From VXOI01 sp965197575 (lineage in GTDB: Bacteria; Chloroflexota; Dehalococcoidia; Lucifugimonadales; UBA3495), in the NCBI GenBank assembly GCA_965197575.1, contig OZ240214.1, forward strand, positions 744,001 to 808,000: a DNA stretch of 64,000 nucleotides. The letters run 5' to 3'. A model generated the notes under the pieces. The model saw nothing but the letters and a program-made list of their open reading frames with translations. It ran no database searches and was not told where the DNA came from. Numbering within the stretch: the first letter of the stretch is position 1; every line of letters begins with the position of its first letter. This document shows, piece by piece, positions 1-8,225 of this stretch. The translations under genes and the position numbers were made by a program.

Positions 1-1
1 G

Positions 2-634
2 GCCATCGACGCCTCGGACACCGCTATGGAGCAGGTCTGCCCGGTCATCGCCGAGGGTATGACAGAGCGCGAGGTGGCTTGGCGGATGGAAATGGCGATG
101 CGCGACGCGGGCGCGGACAGCATCAGCTTCGACACCATCGTGGCGGCCGGCCCCAACGGCGCGATGGCCCACCACCAGCCGACCGACCGCGTCATCCGGC
201 GCGGCGAGCCGATAGTCATCGACATGGGCGCCAGGGTCGGCGGCTACTGCTCCGACATCACCCGCACCGTGGTCGTCGGCGAGCCGGACGACACGTTCCA
301 CAAGATTTACGACATCGTGTTGGGCGCGCAACTGACCGCCATCAACACGGTCAAGATCGGCATGACCGGCGAGGAAGCCGACGGCCTGGCCCGCAAAGTA
401 ATCGATGACGCGGGTTACGGCGAGAATTTCGGCCACAGCCTGGGCCACGGCGTCGGGCTGGCGGTCCACGAGAACCCGCGGGTCAGCCCCCGTTCGACCG
501 ATTCCCTCGACCTGAATACGGTATTCACCGTCGAGCCCGGAATCTACATCAGCGGCTGGGGCGGCATCCGCATCGAGGACATCGTGATCCTGGGGCAGGG
601 CGGCGCGACCCCGCTGAGCAAGGCGTCCAAGTAG
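2..634 (+). CDS. M24 family Xaa-Pro aminopeptidase, 5' end missing
   Basis: The reading frame is open from the window edge, so this is the C-terminal catalytic part of a pita-bread metallopeptidase that removes N-terminal residues before proline. Numbered from the Met at 26, all five dinuclear metal ligands are visible: D66, D77, H141 (GHGVGLAVHE), E170 (VEPG) and E184 (IED). The upstream residues continue the helix usual before GMTE, so the true start and the N-terminal creatinase-like domain lie outside the window. It sits 79 bp before efp on the same strand, a neighbour pair common in bacteria. Confidence 0.93.
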   Translation, partial: AIDASDTAMEQVCPVIAEGMTEREVAWRMEMAMRDAGADSISFDTIVAAGPNGAMAHHQPTDRVIRRGEPIVIDMGARVGGYCSDITRTVVVGEPDDTFHKIYDIVLGAQLTAINTVKIGMTGEEADGLARKVIDDAGYGENFGHSLGHGVGLAVHENPRVSPRSTDSLDLNTVFTVEPGIYISGWGGIRIEDIVILGQGGATPLSKASK

Positions 635-713
635 GCATCGGACCGGGACCCGGGGCTCCTCTTGCCGCGGCGGATGGCGCGCGGTCTGTATCCGGGGGGC
701 CGAGAGGGAGAAA

Positions 714-1280
714 ATGAGCATAAATTTCAGCGACCTGAACCGTGGACTCGTCATCGAGTTGGATGGCGCGCCCTGGATGGTGATGGACTACGAGCGCCAC
801 AAGATGCAACAGCGCGCGCCCGTAACCCGGATCAAGATGAAGAACCTGCTCAGCGGAGCGGTGGTCGAGCGCACCTTCCAGCGTTACGATACCGAGTTTT
901 CGGTGGCCGACATCGACAACCGGCCCACCCAATACCTGTACACCGACGGCGAGTTCTATTACTTCCTGGACCAAGAGACCTTCGACCAGTACGAGTTGAC
1001 CAGTGGGGTGCTGGGAGAGTCGCTGGGCTATCTCAAGGAAAACGCGATGGTCGAGGTGGTCTTCTACAAGGGGCAGGCCATCAGTGTCAACCTGCCGACT
1101 CACGTGGAGTTGGAGGTGACCGAGACCCCGCCCTCCTTCCGCGGCGACACCGCCCAAGGCGGGAACAAGCCGGCCACGCTGGAGACCGGGCTGCGGGTCA
1201 ACGTGCCGATGTTCATCACTCCCGGCACCACCGTCCGCGTGGACACTCGCACGGGGGCTTACACCGAGCGCGTGAGCTAG
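714..1280 (+). CDS. efp: Elongation factor P
   Basis: EF-P binds between the ribosomal P and E sites and relieves stalling at polyproline stretches. At 188 residues it has the full family length, with the N-terminal KOW-like domain followed by two OB domains ending in the usual T-P-G-T-x-V-R-V-D-T-R-T-G segment. The start follows a GAGGGAGAAA ribosome site. The domain-I loop reads R28-H-K-M-Q-Q-R-A-P. Aligned with the E. coli PGKG loop, the position of the modified Lys34 is Gln33, followed by Arg34. The modification state is therefore not predictable from the standard lysine or rhamnosyl-arginine schemes. Confidence 0.96.
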   Translation: MSINFSDLNRGLVIELDGAPWMVMDYERHKMQQRAPVTRIKMKNLLSGAVVERTFQRYDTEFSVADIDNRPTQYLYTDGEFYYFLDQETFDQYELTSGVLGESLGYLKENAMVEVVFYKGQAISVNLPTHVELEVTETPPSFRGDTAQGGNKPATLETGLRVNVPMFITPGTTVRVDTRTGAYTERVS

Positions 1281-1281
1281 C

Positions 1282-2577
1282 GTGGTGGCCTCGTTCACTG
1301 CCTATACGGTCAGCCAGGTGGCCGAGTACCTGAAAGGCTATCTGGAGGACGACGCAAGGCTGAACGGCCTCTGGGTCGATGGGGAAGTGTCCGGCCTGCG
1401 GCGGTACTCCTCCGGGCACACCTACTTCCAACTGAAGGACAGCAAGGCCGTGCTGCGGGCGGTGGTGTTCCGCAATCAGCGGGGCGGTGACGCCCTGGCC
1501 GACGGTACGTCTGTCTACGCTCACGGCCGGATCACTTTCTACCCGCCCAACGGCACCGTCGACATGGTTGTCGACCTCGTCCGCCCCAAGGGCGAAGGCG
1601 AACTGGCCCGGCAACTGGAGGAGTTGAAACAAAAGCTGGCGGCCCAGGGCCTGTTCGAGCCGAGCCGCAAGCGTCCTCTACCCCGCTTCCCAAGAACGGT
1701 GGGTGTGGTGACCTCGCCGCAGGGAGCGGTGTTCCACGACATCCAGAACGTCCTCGGCCGCCGCTACCCGCTGACGAAACTGGTGTTGGCCCCGACCCAG
1801 GTGCAGGGCGATGGGGCCGCCGCCGGAATCGTCTCCGCCTTGGAGCAGTTGACCCGCGAGACCGACTGCGACGTGGTGATAGTGGCCAGGGGCGGCGGCT
1901 CGCTGGAAGACCTCTGGCCCTTCAACGAGGAAGCCGTGGCCCGCGCCATCTACGGGTGCAAGACGCCGGTGATCAGCGCGATTGGGCACGAGACCGACGA
2001 GACCATCGCCGACCTGGTGGCCGACTTGCGAGCCCCAACCCCGTCGGCGGCCGCGGAGCTGGCCGCGCCCGACATGAGGGAGTTGAAGGAAGCGCTGGGC
2101 CGCTTTGCCGGGCAGTTGGAGCGCGGCCTCCTGGACCCCATCAAGCGGGACCGGGCCAACGTCGACCAAGCCCGTCGGCAGTTGGAGTCGGGCCTGCCCG
2201 ACATCGGCGTGCTGCGCCGCCGCATCGACGACGTGACCCGGATCGCCGTAGCCTCCGCCGGGAAGCTCATGGTGCAGAGCAGGCTGGAAGTCGACGGCTT
2301 GCACCAACGCCTGCGCGGCCTGGATCCGCAGGCTACGCTGGAACGCGGCTTCTCCATCGTGAAGTCGTCCGGCTCCGGGAAGGTCATCGACGGGACGGGG
2401 CAGGTGAAGCCCGGCGAGGCGCTGACTATAATTGTGTCCGACGGCGACTATGCCGCGGTGGCCGGCGTCCCCGCCAGCGTAAATACCAATGTCGAGGCCA
2501 AGACCAACACCAACGCCAACGGACGCAGCCGGAGGAAGCAGGCCAAGCCCGATCCGGGAATGACCCGGCTGCTGTAG
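1282..2577 (+). CDS. xseA: Exodeoxyribonuclease VII large subunit
   Basis: Large subunit of exonuclease VII, which degrades single-stranded DNA to short oligonucleotides. The GTG start lies one base after the efp stop. An N-terminal OB fold (about residues 5-105, with the SGHTYFQLKD pattern) is followed by the catalytic domain with GVVTSPQGAVFHD and VARGGGSLEDLW, and a coiled-coil C-terminal part ending in the family motif DPQATLERGFSIV. Length (431) is normal. Its small subunit follows at +3 bp, so the two are translationally coupled. Confidence 0.96.
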   Translation: MVASFTAYTVSQVAEYLKGYLEDDARLNGLWVDGEVSGLRRYSSGHTYFQLKDSKAVLRAVVFRNQRGGDALADGTSVYAHGRITFYPPNGTVDMVVDLVRPKGEGELARQLEELKQKLAAQGLFEPSRKRPLPRFPRTVGVVTSPQGAVFHDIQNVLGRRYPLTKLVLAPTQVQGDGAAAGIVSALEQLTRETDCDVVIVARGGGSLEDLWPFNEEAVARAIYGCKTPVISAIGHETDETIADLVADLRAPTPSAAAELAAPDMRELKEALGRFAGQLERGLLDPIKRDRANVDQARRQLESGLPDIGVLRRRIDDVTRIAVASAGKLMVQSRLEVDGLHQRLRGLDPQATLERGFSIVKSSGSGKVIDGTGQVKPGEALTIIVSDGDYAAVAGVPASVNTNVEAKTNTNANGRSRRKQAKPDPGMTRLL

Positions 2578-2579
2578 GG

Positions 2580-2879
2580 ATGGCTACGAACGACGGCCAG
2601 CAGCCGGGGGCGAATGTTGAGTCTCTGTCCTTCGAGGACGCTTTCCGTCAGCTTTCCGAGATGGCTTCCCAACTGGAATCGGGCGGGTTGAGCTTGGACG
2701 AAGCTACGTCGCGGTTTGAGTTGGGCATGAAGCTGGTGCAGCGGTGCAACCACCTGCTGGACACCGCGGAACTGGAAATCACCCGTCTCAAAGAGAGCTA
2801 CCACCAAGCTCCGCCAGCCGGAGTTCCAGAGTCTCCCGCGCCCCCCGAGTTTGACGAGGACAACGACCTGCCGTTTTGA
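2580..2879 (+). CDS. xseB: Exodeoxyribonuclease VII small subunit
   Basis: 99-residue small subunit of exonuclease VII. The core (about 15-70: SFEDAFRQLSEMASQLE, then SLDEATSRFELGMKL) is the conserved helical hairpin that packs on XseA. The acidic, proline-rich tail is longer than usual. ATG at 2580 was chosen because it follows the xseA stop by two bases. The much longer open frame reading back into xseA is a shadow. The stop overlaps the TTG of the next gene. Confidence 0.93.
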   Translation: MATNDGQQPGANVESLSFEDAFRQLSEMASQLESGGLSLDEATSRFELGMKLVQRCNHLLDTAELEITRLKESYHQAPPAGVPESPAPPEFDEDNDLPF

Positions 2880-3577
2880 GTACGGGGCCTCCGGCCGATC
2901 AGCGAGAGACGCCAAGCGATACGCTCCGGGTGGACTTGCACGTTCACACCAGGCACTCCCATGATTCGGCGGCCCCGGTGCGTTCGGTGTTGGAGCGTTG
3001 CCGTCAAGCCGGGTTGGGACTGGTCGCCATTACCGACCACAACAACATCCTCGGCGCATTGGAAGCGCGGGAGGCCGGCGTTTTTCCGGTGATCGTCGGC
3101 GAGGAGATCAAGTCCTCGCGGGGCGACATAATCGGGCTGTTTCTGGAAGATGCGGTGCCAAAGGGTCTGCCGCCGGTGGAGACGGCCAAACGGGTGAAGG
3201 AACAGGGCGGGCTGGTCGGCGTGCCCCATCCCTTCGACCGGGTACGGCCCACGGCGATGGGCCTGCAGGCATTATTGGAGGTCCTGCCCTACGTCGACTT
3301 TCTGGAAGGCTACAACGGCCACACCCTGCTGGCCGCCGACAACCGGAAGGGGCAAGACTTCGCCGAAGCGCACGGCCTGCCCACCGTGGCCACCAGCGAT
3401 TCCCACTCGGCGCTGGAGCTGGGACGCACCTACTCCGAAGTCCGCGCCGAACACCTCGACGGCACTCCCGCGGGCCTCTTGAGGGCCATCCGGGAGGGGG
3501 ACTGGACCGGGCGGCGTCCCAACCCGCTGCTGTTGATGACGCCGGGTTACGCCAAGTTGAGGAAGGTGTTTCGCTAG
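2876..3577 (+). CDS. PHP-domain metal-dependent phosphoesterase
   Basis: 233-residue protein of the PHP superfamily (TrpH/YciV-like). The metal-site strings DLHVHTRHSHD near the N-terminus, AITDHN, the glutamate of GEEI, PHPFD and TSDSH are all present. Such enzymes hydrolyse phosphoester bonds, for example in nucleoside 3',5'-bisphosphates or short RNA, but the substrate cannot be read here. The TTG start at 2876 overlaps the xseB stop. An in-frame GTG near 2930 would cut just before DLHVHT and is less likely. It is coupled to xseAB and to the following formyltransferase-like gene. Confidence 0.85.
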   Translation: MSTGPPADQRETPSDTLRVDLHVHTRHSHDSAAPVRSVLERCRQAGLGLVAITDHNNILGALEAREAGVFPVIVGEEIKSSRGDIIGLFLEDAVPKGLPPVETAKRVKEQGGLVGVPHPFDRVRPTAMGLQALLEVLPYVDFLEGYNGHTLLAADNRKGQDFAEAHGLPTVATSDSHSALELGRTYSEVRAEHLDGTPAGLLRAIREGDWTGRRPNPLLLMTPGYAKLRKVFR

Positions 3578-3579
3578 GG

Positions 3580-4404
3580 ATGCTGCGAATCGGATGGTTC
3601 TCCACCGGACGGGGGGAGGGGTCGCGCGGCCTGCTCCGTTTCGTGCAAGACCGCTTGGCCCGGCCCGGAATGGACGCCCGCATCGAGTTCGTCTTCAGCA
3701 ACCGGGAACCGGGCGAAGCCGAGGGTTCGGACGCCTTCTTCGCGCTGGTGAACGGCTACGAAATCCCATTGGTGACCCATTCTTCCGCCAGGTTCCGGCG
3801 GGAGCGTGGCGGCAGATTTGCCGCCCTTCGCGGCGAATACGACCGGCAGGTTATGGAGCTGCTGGCGGGCCGAGCCGTCGATGTCTGCGTGCTGGCCGGA
3901 TATATGTTGATAGCCAGCGGGGAGCTGTGCCGGGCCTACCCGTTGCTCAACCTTCACCCCGCGCTGCCCGACGGGCCGATAGGGACCTGGCAGGAGGTGG
4001 TCTGGCAGCTGATCGAGCAACGGGCGCCGCGCACGGGGGCAATGGTCCATTTAGCCACCGAAGAGGTCGACCGCGGCCCGGTGGTATCCTACGTGACCGT
4101 GCCGTTGACCGGCCCGGAGTTTCAGGCGCACTGGCAGGCGCTGGAATCGCAGGACCTGGCCGAAATCAAGGCGGCGCAGGGCGAAGACTTCCCGCTGTTC
4201 CGGCTAATCCGCCGGGATCAATTCTCCCGCGAGCCGTTTCTGTTGTTGGAAACGCTGCGGGCCTTGAGCAGCGGCGCGGTAATAGTGGGCGACGGCTTGG
4301 CGCGGAACGCCAGTGGGGAGGTCCTGGACGGCCTACCGTACCCCGGAATCTGCCTGGACGCGCATATAGAGGACGCGATGAAGCGCGAAGGCGACCGGGC
4401 GTAG
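3580..4404 (+). CDS. Formyltransferase-family protein (GART/PurN fold)
   Basis: 274 residues, starting two bases after the PHP gene stop. The formyltransferase catalytic triad is conserved as N124 and H126 in NLHPAL and D164 in EEVDRGPVV, matching the Asn-His-Asp of PurN and methionyl-tRNA formyltransferase. It differs from true PurN in length (about 200 for PurN), in a less typical N-terminal nucleotide loop (GWFSTGRGEGSRG) and in an extra C-terminal segment of about 80 residues. The fold and probable 10-formyl-THF chemistry are supported. The acceptor is unknown. Confidence 0.75.
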   Translation: MLRIGWFSTGRGEGSRGLLRFVQDRLARPGMDARIEFVFSNREPGEAEGSDAFFALVNGYEIPLVTHSSARFRRERGGRFAALRGEYDRQVMELLAGRAVDVCVLAGYMLIASGELCRAYPLLNLHPALPDGPIGTWQEVVWQLIEQRAPRTGAMVHLATEEVDRGPVVSYVTVPLTGPEFQAHWQALESQDLAEIKAAQGEDFPLFRLIRRDQFSREPFLLLETLRALSSGAVIVGDGLARNASGEVLDGLPYPGICLDAHIEDAMKREGDRA

Positions 4405-4421
4405 GCGGCAGGGAGCGAAGG

Positions 4422-5690
4422 CTAGGCCGACTTTAGCGCCGGTGTCGTGGGCAGGTCCACCGCGGACCCGTCCGCCGTTAGCAGCGTCGGCGGGCAGACC
4501 CCGGCAATGGCGTCCCGGTCGACGATGCAGCGAGTCACGTCGGGCAGCGACGGCAGGTCGTACATCACGTCCAGCAGCGTGTCCTCGATGATGTAGCGCA
4601 GGGAGCGGGCGCCGGTCTGGTGCCCCAAGGCGCGCTCCGCTGCCGCCGCCAAGGCTTCCGGGGTGAACTCGAGCTCCACGCCGTCCATGCTGAAAAGCTG
4701 CTCGTACTGCTTGACCAAGGCGTTCTTCGGCTCGGTCAACACCCGGACCAACTCGTCTTTGTTCAAGGATTCCAGCACCACCGTCACCGGCAGCCGCCCG
4801 ACCATCTCCGGGATGAAACCGAACTCCAGCAGGTCTTCCGGGCTGACTTGGGTCATGGAGCTTCCCCGCTTGACCGGCTCGCTGCGTCCTCCGGCCAGGA
4901 ACCCCAGCCCTGCTCCGGCGGTCAGCCGGCCGTCGACCACCTGGTCTAGGCCATCGAACGCTCCGCCGCAGATGAACAGTACGTTGCGGGTGTCGATTTG
5001 GAGGAACTCTTGGTGGGGGTGCTTCCTTCCGCCTTGAGGAGGGACGTTGGCCACGCAACCCTCGATGATCTTGAGCAACTCCTGTTGCACGCCCTCACCG
5101 GATACGTCCCGGGTAATCGAGCGGTTCACGCCTTCCTTGCGGGCGATCTTGTCCAACTCGTCGATGTAGATGATCCCGTGCTCGGCGCGGCTGATGTCCC
5201 AATCGGCGGCCTGTATCAGCCGGAGCAGGATGTTCTCGACATCCTCGCCCACGTATCCCGACTCGGTGAGGGAGGTAGCATCGCAGATGGCGAAGGGCAC
5301 GTCCAGAGTGCGGGCCAGAGTCTCGGCCAAGAGCGTCTTGCCGCATCCGGTGGGGCCGATGAGGAGGATGTTGGTCTTCTGGAGTTCCACGCCGGAGTTG
5401 CGCCGCCCGTTCCAGATCCGCTTGAAGTGGTTGTAGACGGCGACGCTGAGAATCTTCTTGGCCCGTTCTTGCGCCACGACGTAGGTATCGAGGTTGCCGT
5501 AAATCTCCCGTGGGACCAGGGGCTTGGCCGGTTCCGGCGGGTCGTCTTCCAGGACCTCACCCAAGATCCGGACGCAGTCGTAACAGACCGCTGCCCTGGC
5601 TTGAGGGGCGATCATCAACTGTGAACGGGGACACGGGCTTTCGCAGAAGGAACACCTGGACAGGCGCGGGCCGTTGCGGTCGCTTGTCAC
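4422..5690 (-). CDS. clpX: ATP-dependent Clp protease ATP-binding subunit ClpX
   Basis: AAA+ unfoldase that feeds substrates to ClpP. N-terminal zinc-binding domain with C13, C16, C36 and C39; Walker A GPTGCGKT; Walker B IIYIDELDKI; the GYVGEDVE pore loop; and the C-terminal small domain GARSLRYIIE. Length (422) is standard. A GTG start at 5690 is preceded by GAGAGGG. Last gene of tig-clpP-clpX, 93 bp downstream of clpP, convergent with the formyltransferase-like gene. Confidence 0.97.
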   Translation of the reverse strand: MTSDRNGPRLSRCSFCESPCPRSQLMIAPQARAAVCYDCVRILGEVLEDDPPEPAKPLVPREIYGNLDTYVVAQERAKKILSVAVYNHFKRIWNGRRNSGVELQKTNILLIGPTGCGKTLLAETLARTLDVPFAICDATSLTESGYVGEDVENILLRLIQAADWDISRAEHGIIYIDELDKIARKEGVNRSITRDVSGEGVQQELLKIIEGCVANVPPQGGRKHPHQEFLQIDTRNVLFICGGAFDGLDQVVDGRLTAGAGLGFLAGGRSEPVKRGSSMTQVSPEDLLEFGFIPEMVGRLPVTVVLESLNKDELVRVLTEPKNALVKQYEQLFSMDGVELEFTPEALAAAAERALGHQTGARSLRYIIEDTLLDVMYDLPSLPDVTRCIVDRDAIAGVCPPTLLTADGSAVDLPTTPALKSA

Positions 5691-5783
5691 CTATCACCCT
5701 CTCCCGGACGTCGAAACAACTACGCGCGGCCCGTACCTTCCGGGGCGCCGCTTGTGGGCCAGCCGGAGCATTGACTGGGCAGC

Positions 5784-6419
5784 CTAGCTTTCTTCTGGTT
5801 GCTTGGCGCCCAGAATCTCGTCGACCAAGCCGTACTCCACCGCCTGCTCGGCAGTCAGGTAGTAGTCGCGGTCGGTGTCCCTGGCGATTTTGTCGTAGGC
5901 TTGCCCGGTGTTCTCCGACAGCATGTTGCGAATCTTGTCCTGCAGGCGGATGATCTCCCGCGCCGCGATCTCGATGTCGGACGCCTGGCCTTGGGCGCCG
6001 CCCATGGGCTGGTGCATGTGGATAGTGGAATTGGGCAGTGTGTAGCGCTTGCTCTTCGCGCCGCCGGACAGCAGCACCGTGGCCATGCTGGCGGCCATGC
6101 CCAAGCAAATGGTGGACACTTCCGGGGTGATCAGTTGCATCGTATCGTAGATGGCCAAGCCGGCGCTGATCACGCCTCCGGGGCTGCTGATGTAGAGGTT
6201 GATCCCCCGGTCGGGATCCTCTCGTTCCAAGAACAGCAGTTGGGCGATGATCACGTTGGCGATCTGGTCGTTGATCGGAGTTTGCAGGAATACGATGCGC
6301 TCCTTCAGGAGCAAGGAGTAGATGTCGAAGGCCCGCTCACCCCGCGGGCTGGTCTCGATGACCATGGGGATAATGCTCTGGGGCACGAAAAGTCCGCTGT
6401 CACGGGGCGTGTCTACCAT
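5784..6419 (-). CDS. clpP: ATP-dependent Clp protease proteolytic subunit ClpP
   Basis: Serine protease that forms the double-heptamer chamber used by ClpX. From the chosen start the catalytic triad is S111 (GMAASMA), H136 (HMHQP) and D185 (DTDRD); length is 211. The ATG at 6419 is chosen over an ATG 18 codons upstream because AAGGAGAG lies 7 bp before it and the longer start would run into tig. It lies 13 bp after the tig stop. Confidence 0.97.
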   Translation of the reverse strand: MVDTPRDSGLFVPQSIIPMVIETSPRGERAFDIYSLLLKERIVFLQTPINDQIANVIIAQLLFLEREDPDRGINLYISSPGGVISAGLAIYDTMQLITPEVSTICLGMAASMATVLLSGGAKSKRYTLPNSTIHMHQPMGGAQGQASDIEIAAREIIRLQDKIRNMLSENTGQAYDKIARDTDRDYYLTAEQAVEYGLVDEILGAKQPEES

Positions 6420-6432
6420 GGGGCTGCTCTCC

Positions 6433-7908
6433 TTATACGGGTCCTTCGGTCTCGGCGACGGTCTCCGCGTCACCGGTCTCTTGGTTCTCGGCGGGTTCCT
6501 GTTCGACTGGTTCCTGTGCTTCCGGTTGGTCCTCGGCTGATTCCTGTTGCTCGGCGTCCGGCACGGTTTCGGCCAGCACGGCTTCGGACTCTTCTGTCTC
6601 GGCCGCTTCGGGCTGTTCCGTGTCGTCTTTGCCCTGCGCTATTTCCGCCAGCCGCGCCATCACCTTCTGGTTCAGAAGCGAGGTGCGGATCGAGTCCCTT
6701 CCGTTTTCGGTGTTGAGCGTATAGCGCATCATCTCCTCGGTTGCTTCCGAGGAGGTGGCCATAAGCCGCTCGGTTTCCGCTTCGATCTCCTCCGGCAAGA
6801 CCTCGAGGCCCTCCACTTCCGCCAGCTTGCGGAGCACCAGGATGGTCTTGAGCCGTTGCTCGACCTGGGGCCGCGCCTGCTCTTGCCACTCGTCTTCGGT
6901 CTGGCCGATGTAGCGAAGGTAGGTTTCCATATCCAGGCGCTGGCGGCGCAGGGCCCGCTCCTGGTCCTCGCGCATCGATTCCAGCTCGCGCTCGTAGATG
7001 AGATCGGACGCCCGGATTGTCGTCAGCTTCATCACTTCGTCGAGGCTGTTGGCCTCGAGTTGGCGCCGGGCCGTGTTTTCGCCCTCTTCCTGGAGCCGCT
7101 GCCGGATGTGGTCGCTCAAGGCTTCCAGGCTCTCGAACCCTTCCCGGACGCCCAGGGCGAACTCGTCGTCGAGATCGGGGAGGGTTTTCTGCTTAATGGC
7201 GACGATTTCCACTTCGAACCGGCACTCTTGCCCGGCATAGGTCTCCAGCTCGTGGTCGTCGGGCACGTTCAGGCTGAACGACTTTTGCTGCCCTTCGGTC
7301 ATGCCTTCCAGGTAGACCGAGAACCCCGGTAGGGGAAGCGGGTTTTCCAGGGTGGGGAGAAAGTCGATCCCTTCGTCGTCGATGGCGTCGTCGCCTCCGA
7401 TAACGCCCTTCACGTTCATGGTCACGAGGTCGCCGAAGGCCACCGGCCGCTCTGCGGGTTCCCAAGGCGCGGATTCATACCGGAGGTCTTCCAGGACGTG
7501 GTCCACGTCCTCTTGGCCGATTTCCACGGCCACGGACTCCAGCCGGATCGAACGAAATTCGCCCAGGTCTATCTCCGGCTGAAGGGCCACCACCGCTTTG
7601 AAAGAAACCGGCTCCAGGTCGAGCACTTCGAGGCGCGGTTCGGTGAAGGCCTGGATTTCGTGTTCCCGGAGCACCTTGTCCAGCGACTCCGGAATCATGA
7701 ACTCCAGCGCCTCTTGCACCAGCGCCGTGCGGCCGACGTGGCTTTCGACGATGGAGCGGGGGGCCTTGCCGGGACGGAACCCGGGAATCTGGAGGCGGCT
7801 GACGACCCGGCGGTAGGACCGGTTGAGGAACGGCTCCTCGTCTTCAGCGTCCATGGAGATGTTGAGGGTTACCTCAGTAGGGCTGTCCGACTCCCGTGTG
7901 ACGTTCAC
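6433..7908 (-). CDS. tig: Trigger factor
   Basis: Ribosome-bound chaperone for nascent chains. The ribosome-docking signature is visible in GFRPGKAPRSIVE (about residues 43-55). A FKBP-like peptidyl-prolyl isomerase domain spans about 155-240, and the helical C-terminal arms extend to about 425. The GTG start at 7908 follows AGAGGATAG. Residues from about 430 to 491 form an extra tail rich in Glu, Ala, Gln and Pro with no positive charge, longer than in most trigger factors and probably disordered. First gene of tig-clpP-clpX. Confidence 0.97.
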   Translation of the reverse strand: MNVTRESDSPTEVTLNISMDAEDEEPFLNRSYRRVVSRLQIPGFRPGKAPRSIVESHVGRTALVQEALEFMIPESLDKVLREHEIQAFTEPRLEVLDLEPVSFKAVVALQPEIDLGEFRSIRLESVAVEIGQEDVDHVLEDLRYESAPWEPAERPVAFGDLVTMNVKGVIGGDDAIDDEGIDFLPTLENPLPLPGFSVYLEGMTEGQQKSFSLNVPDDHELETYAGQECRFEVEIVAIKQKTLPDLDDEFALGVREGFESLEALSDHIRQRLQEEGENTARRQLEANSLDEVMKLTTIRASDLIYERELESMREDQERALRRQRLDMETYLRYIGQTEDEWQEQARPQVEQRLKTILVLRKLAEVEGLEVLPEEIEAETERLMATSSEATEEMMRYTLNTENGRDSIRTSLLNQKVMARLAEIAQGKDDTEQPEAAETEESEAVLAETVPDAEQQESAEDQPEAQEPVEQEPAENQETGDAETVAETEGPV

Positions 7909-7996
7909 CGGCTATCCTCTGCATCGGTTGGTGGGGGCGGGCGCCGCCCCGCGACGGGCGCGTAAAGCGGCCCGGCAGTGTGTATGGGTACGTCCG

Positions 7997-8025
7997 ATTA
8001 TAGCATAGTTGTGTTCCCGCAAAAA
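7997..8025 (-). promoter_or_regulatory. Promoter of tig-clpP-clpX
   Basis: On the minus strand a perfect TATAAT (7997-8002) lies 17 bp downstream of a weak -35 TTTTTG (8020-8025). Transcription would begin near 7990, giving a leader of about 80 nt before the tig GTG. No other gene is visible in the 317-bp tig/rsmH intergenic region, which otherwise holds only the two divergent promoters. Confidence 0.6.
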
Positions 8026-8102
8026 CCTCGAAAGCCGAGCTTCTGCGGGCTGGGAAACTTCATCATTTTCATAAAAATCGTTCAAAAAGCGACCAAAATT
8101 CA

Positions 8103-8131
8103 TTGACAGTTATGTCACCTGATTGTTACTT
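8103..8131 (+). promoter_or_regulatory. Putative promoter of rsmH-ftsA-ftsZ
   Basis: A perfect -35 TTGACA (8103-8108) is followed at 17 bp by TTACTT (8126-8131), a poor -10. It lies about 95 bp before the rsmH start and diverges from the tig promoter. Confidence 0.45.
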
Positions 8132-8225
8132 TCGCTTTTGTTCCCTAATTCGCGGGCGGCTTGCCCGGTGGGTTGGAACGTCGGAGTAAGCAGCGCCGCT
8201 ACCGGTTGGCGGGGAAGTGTAGCAG

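Noticed and set aside
549..1298. Long minus-strand open frame opposite efp
   Set aside because: It is an antisense shadow in GC-rich DNA: His/Gly/Arg-biased, no domain, and it overlaps the well-supported efp and M24 genes.
7912..8103. 63-codon minus-strand frame upstream of tig
   Set aside because: It covers the tig promoter and leader, has no ribosome site worth noting and no recognisable protein pattern.
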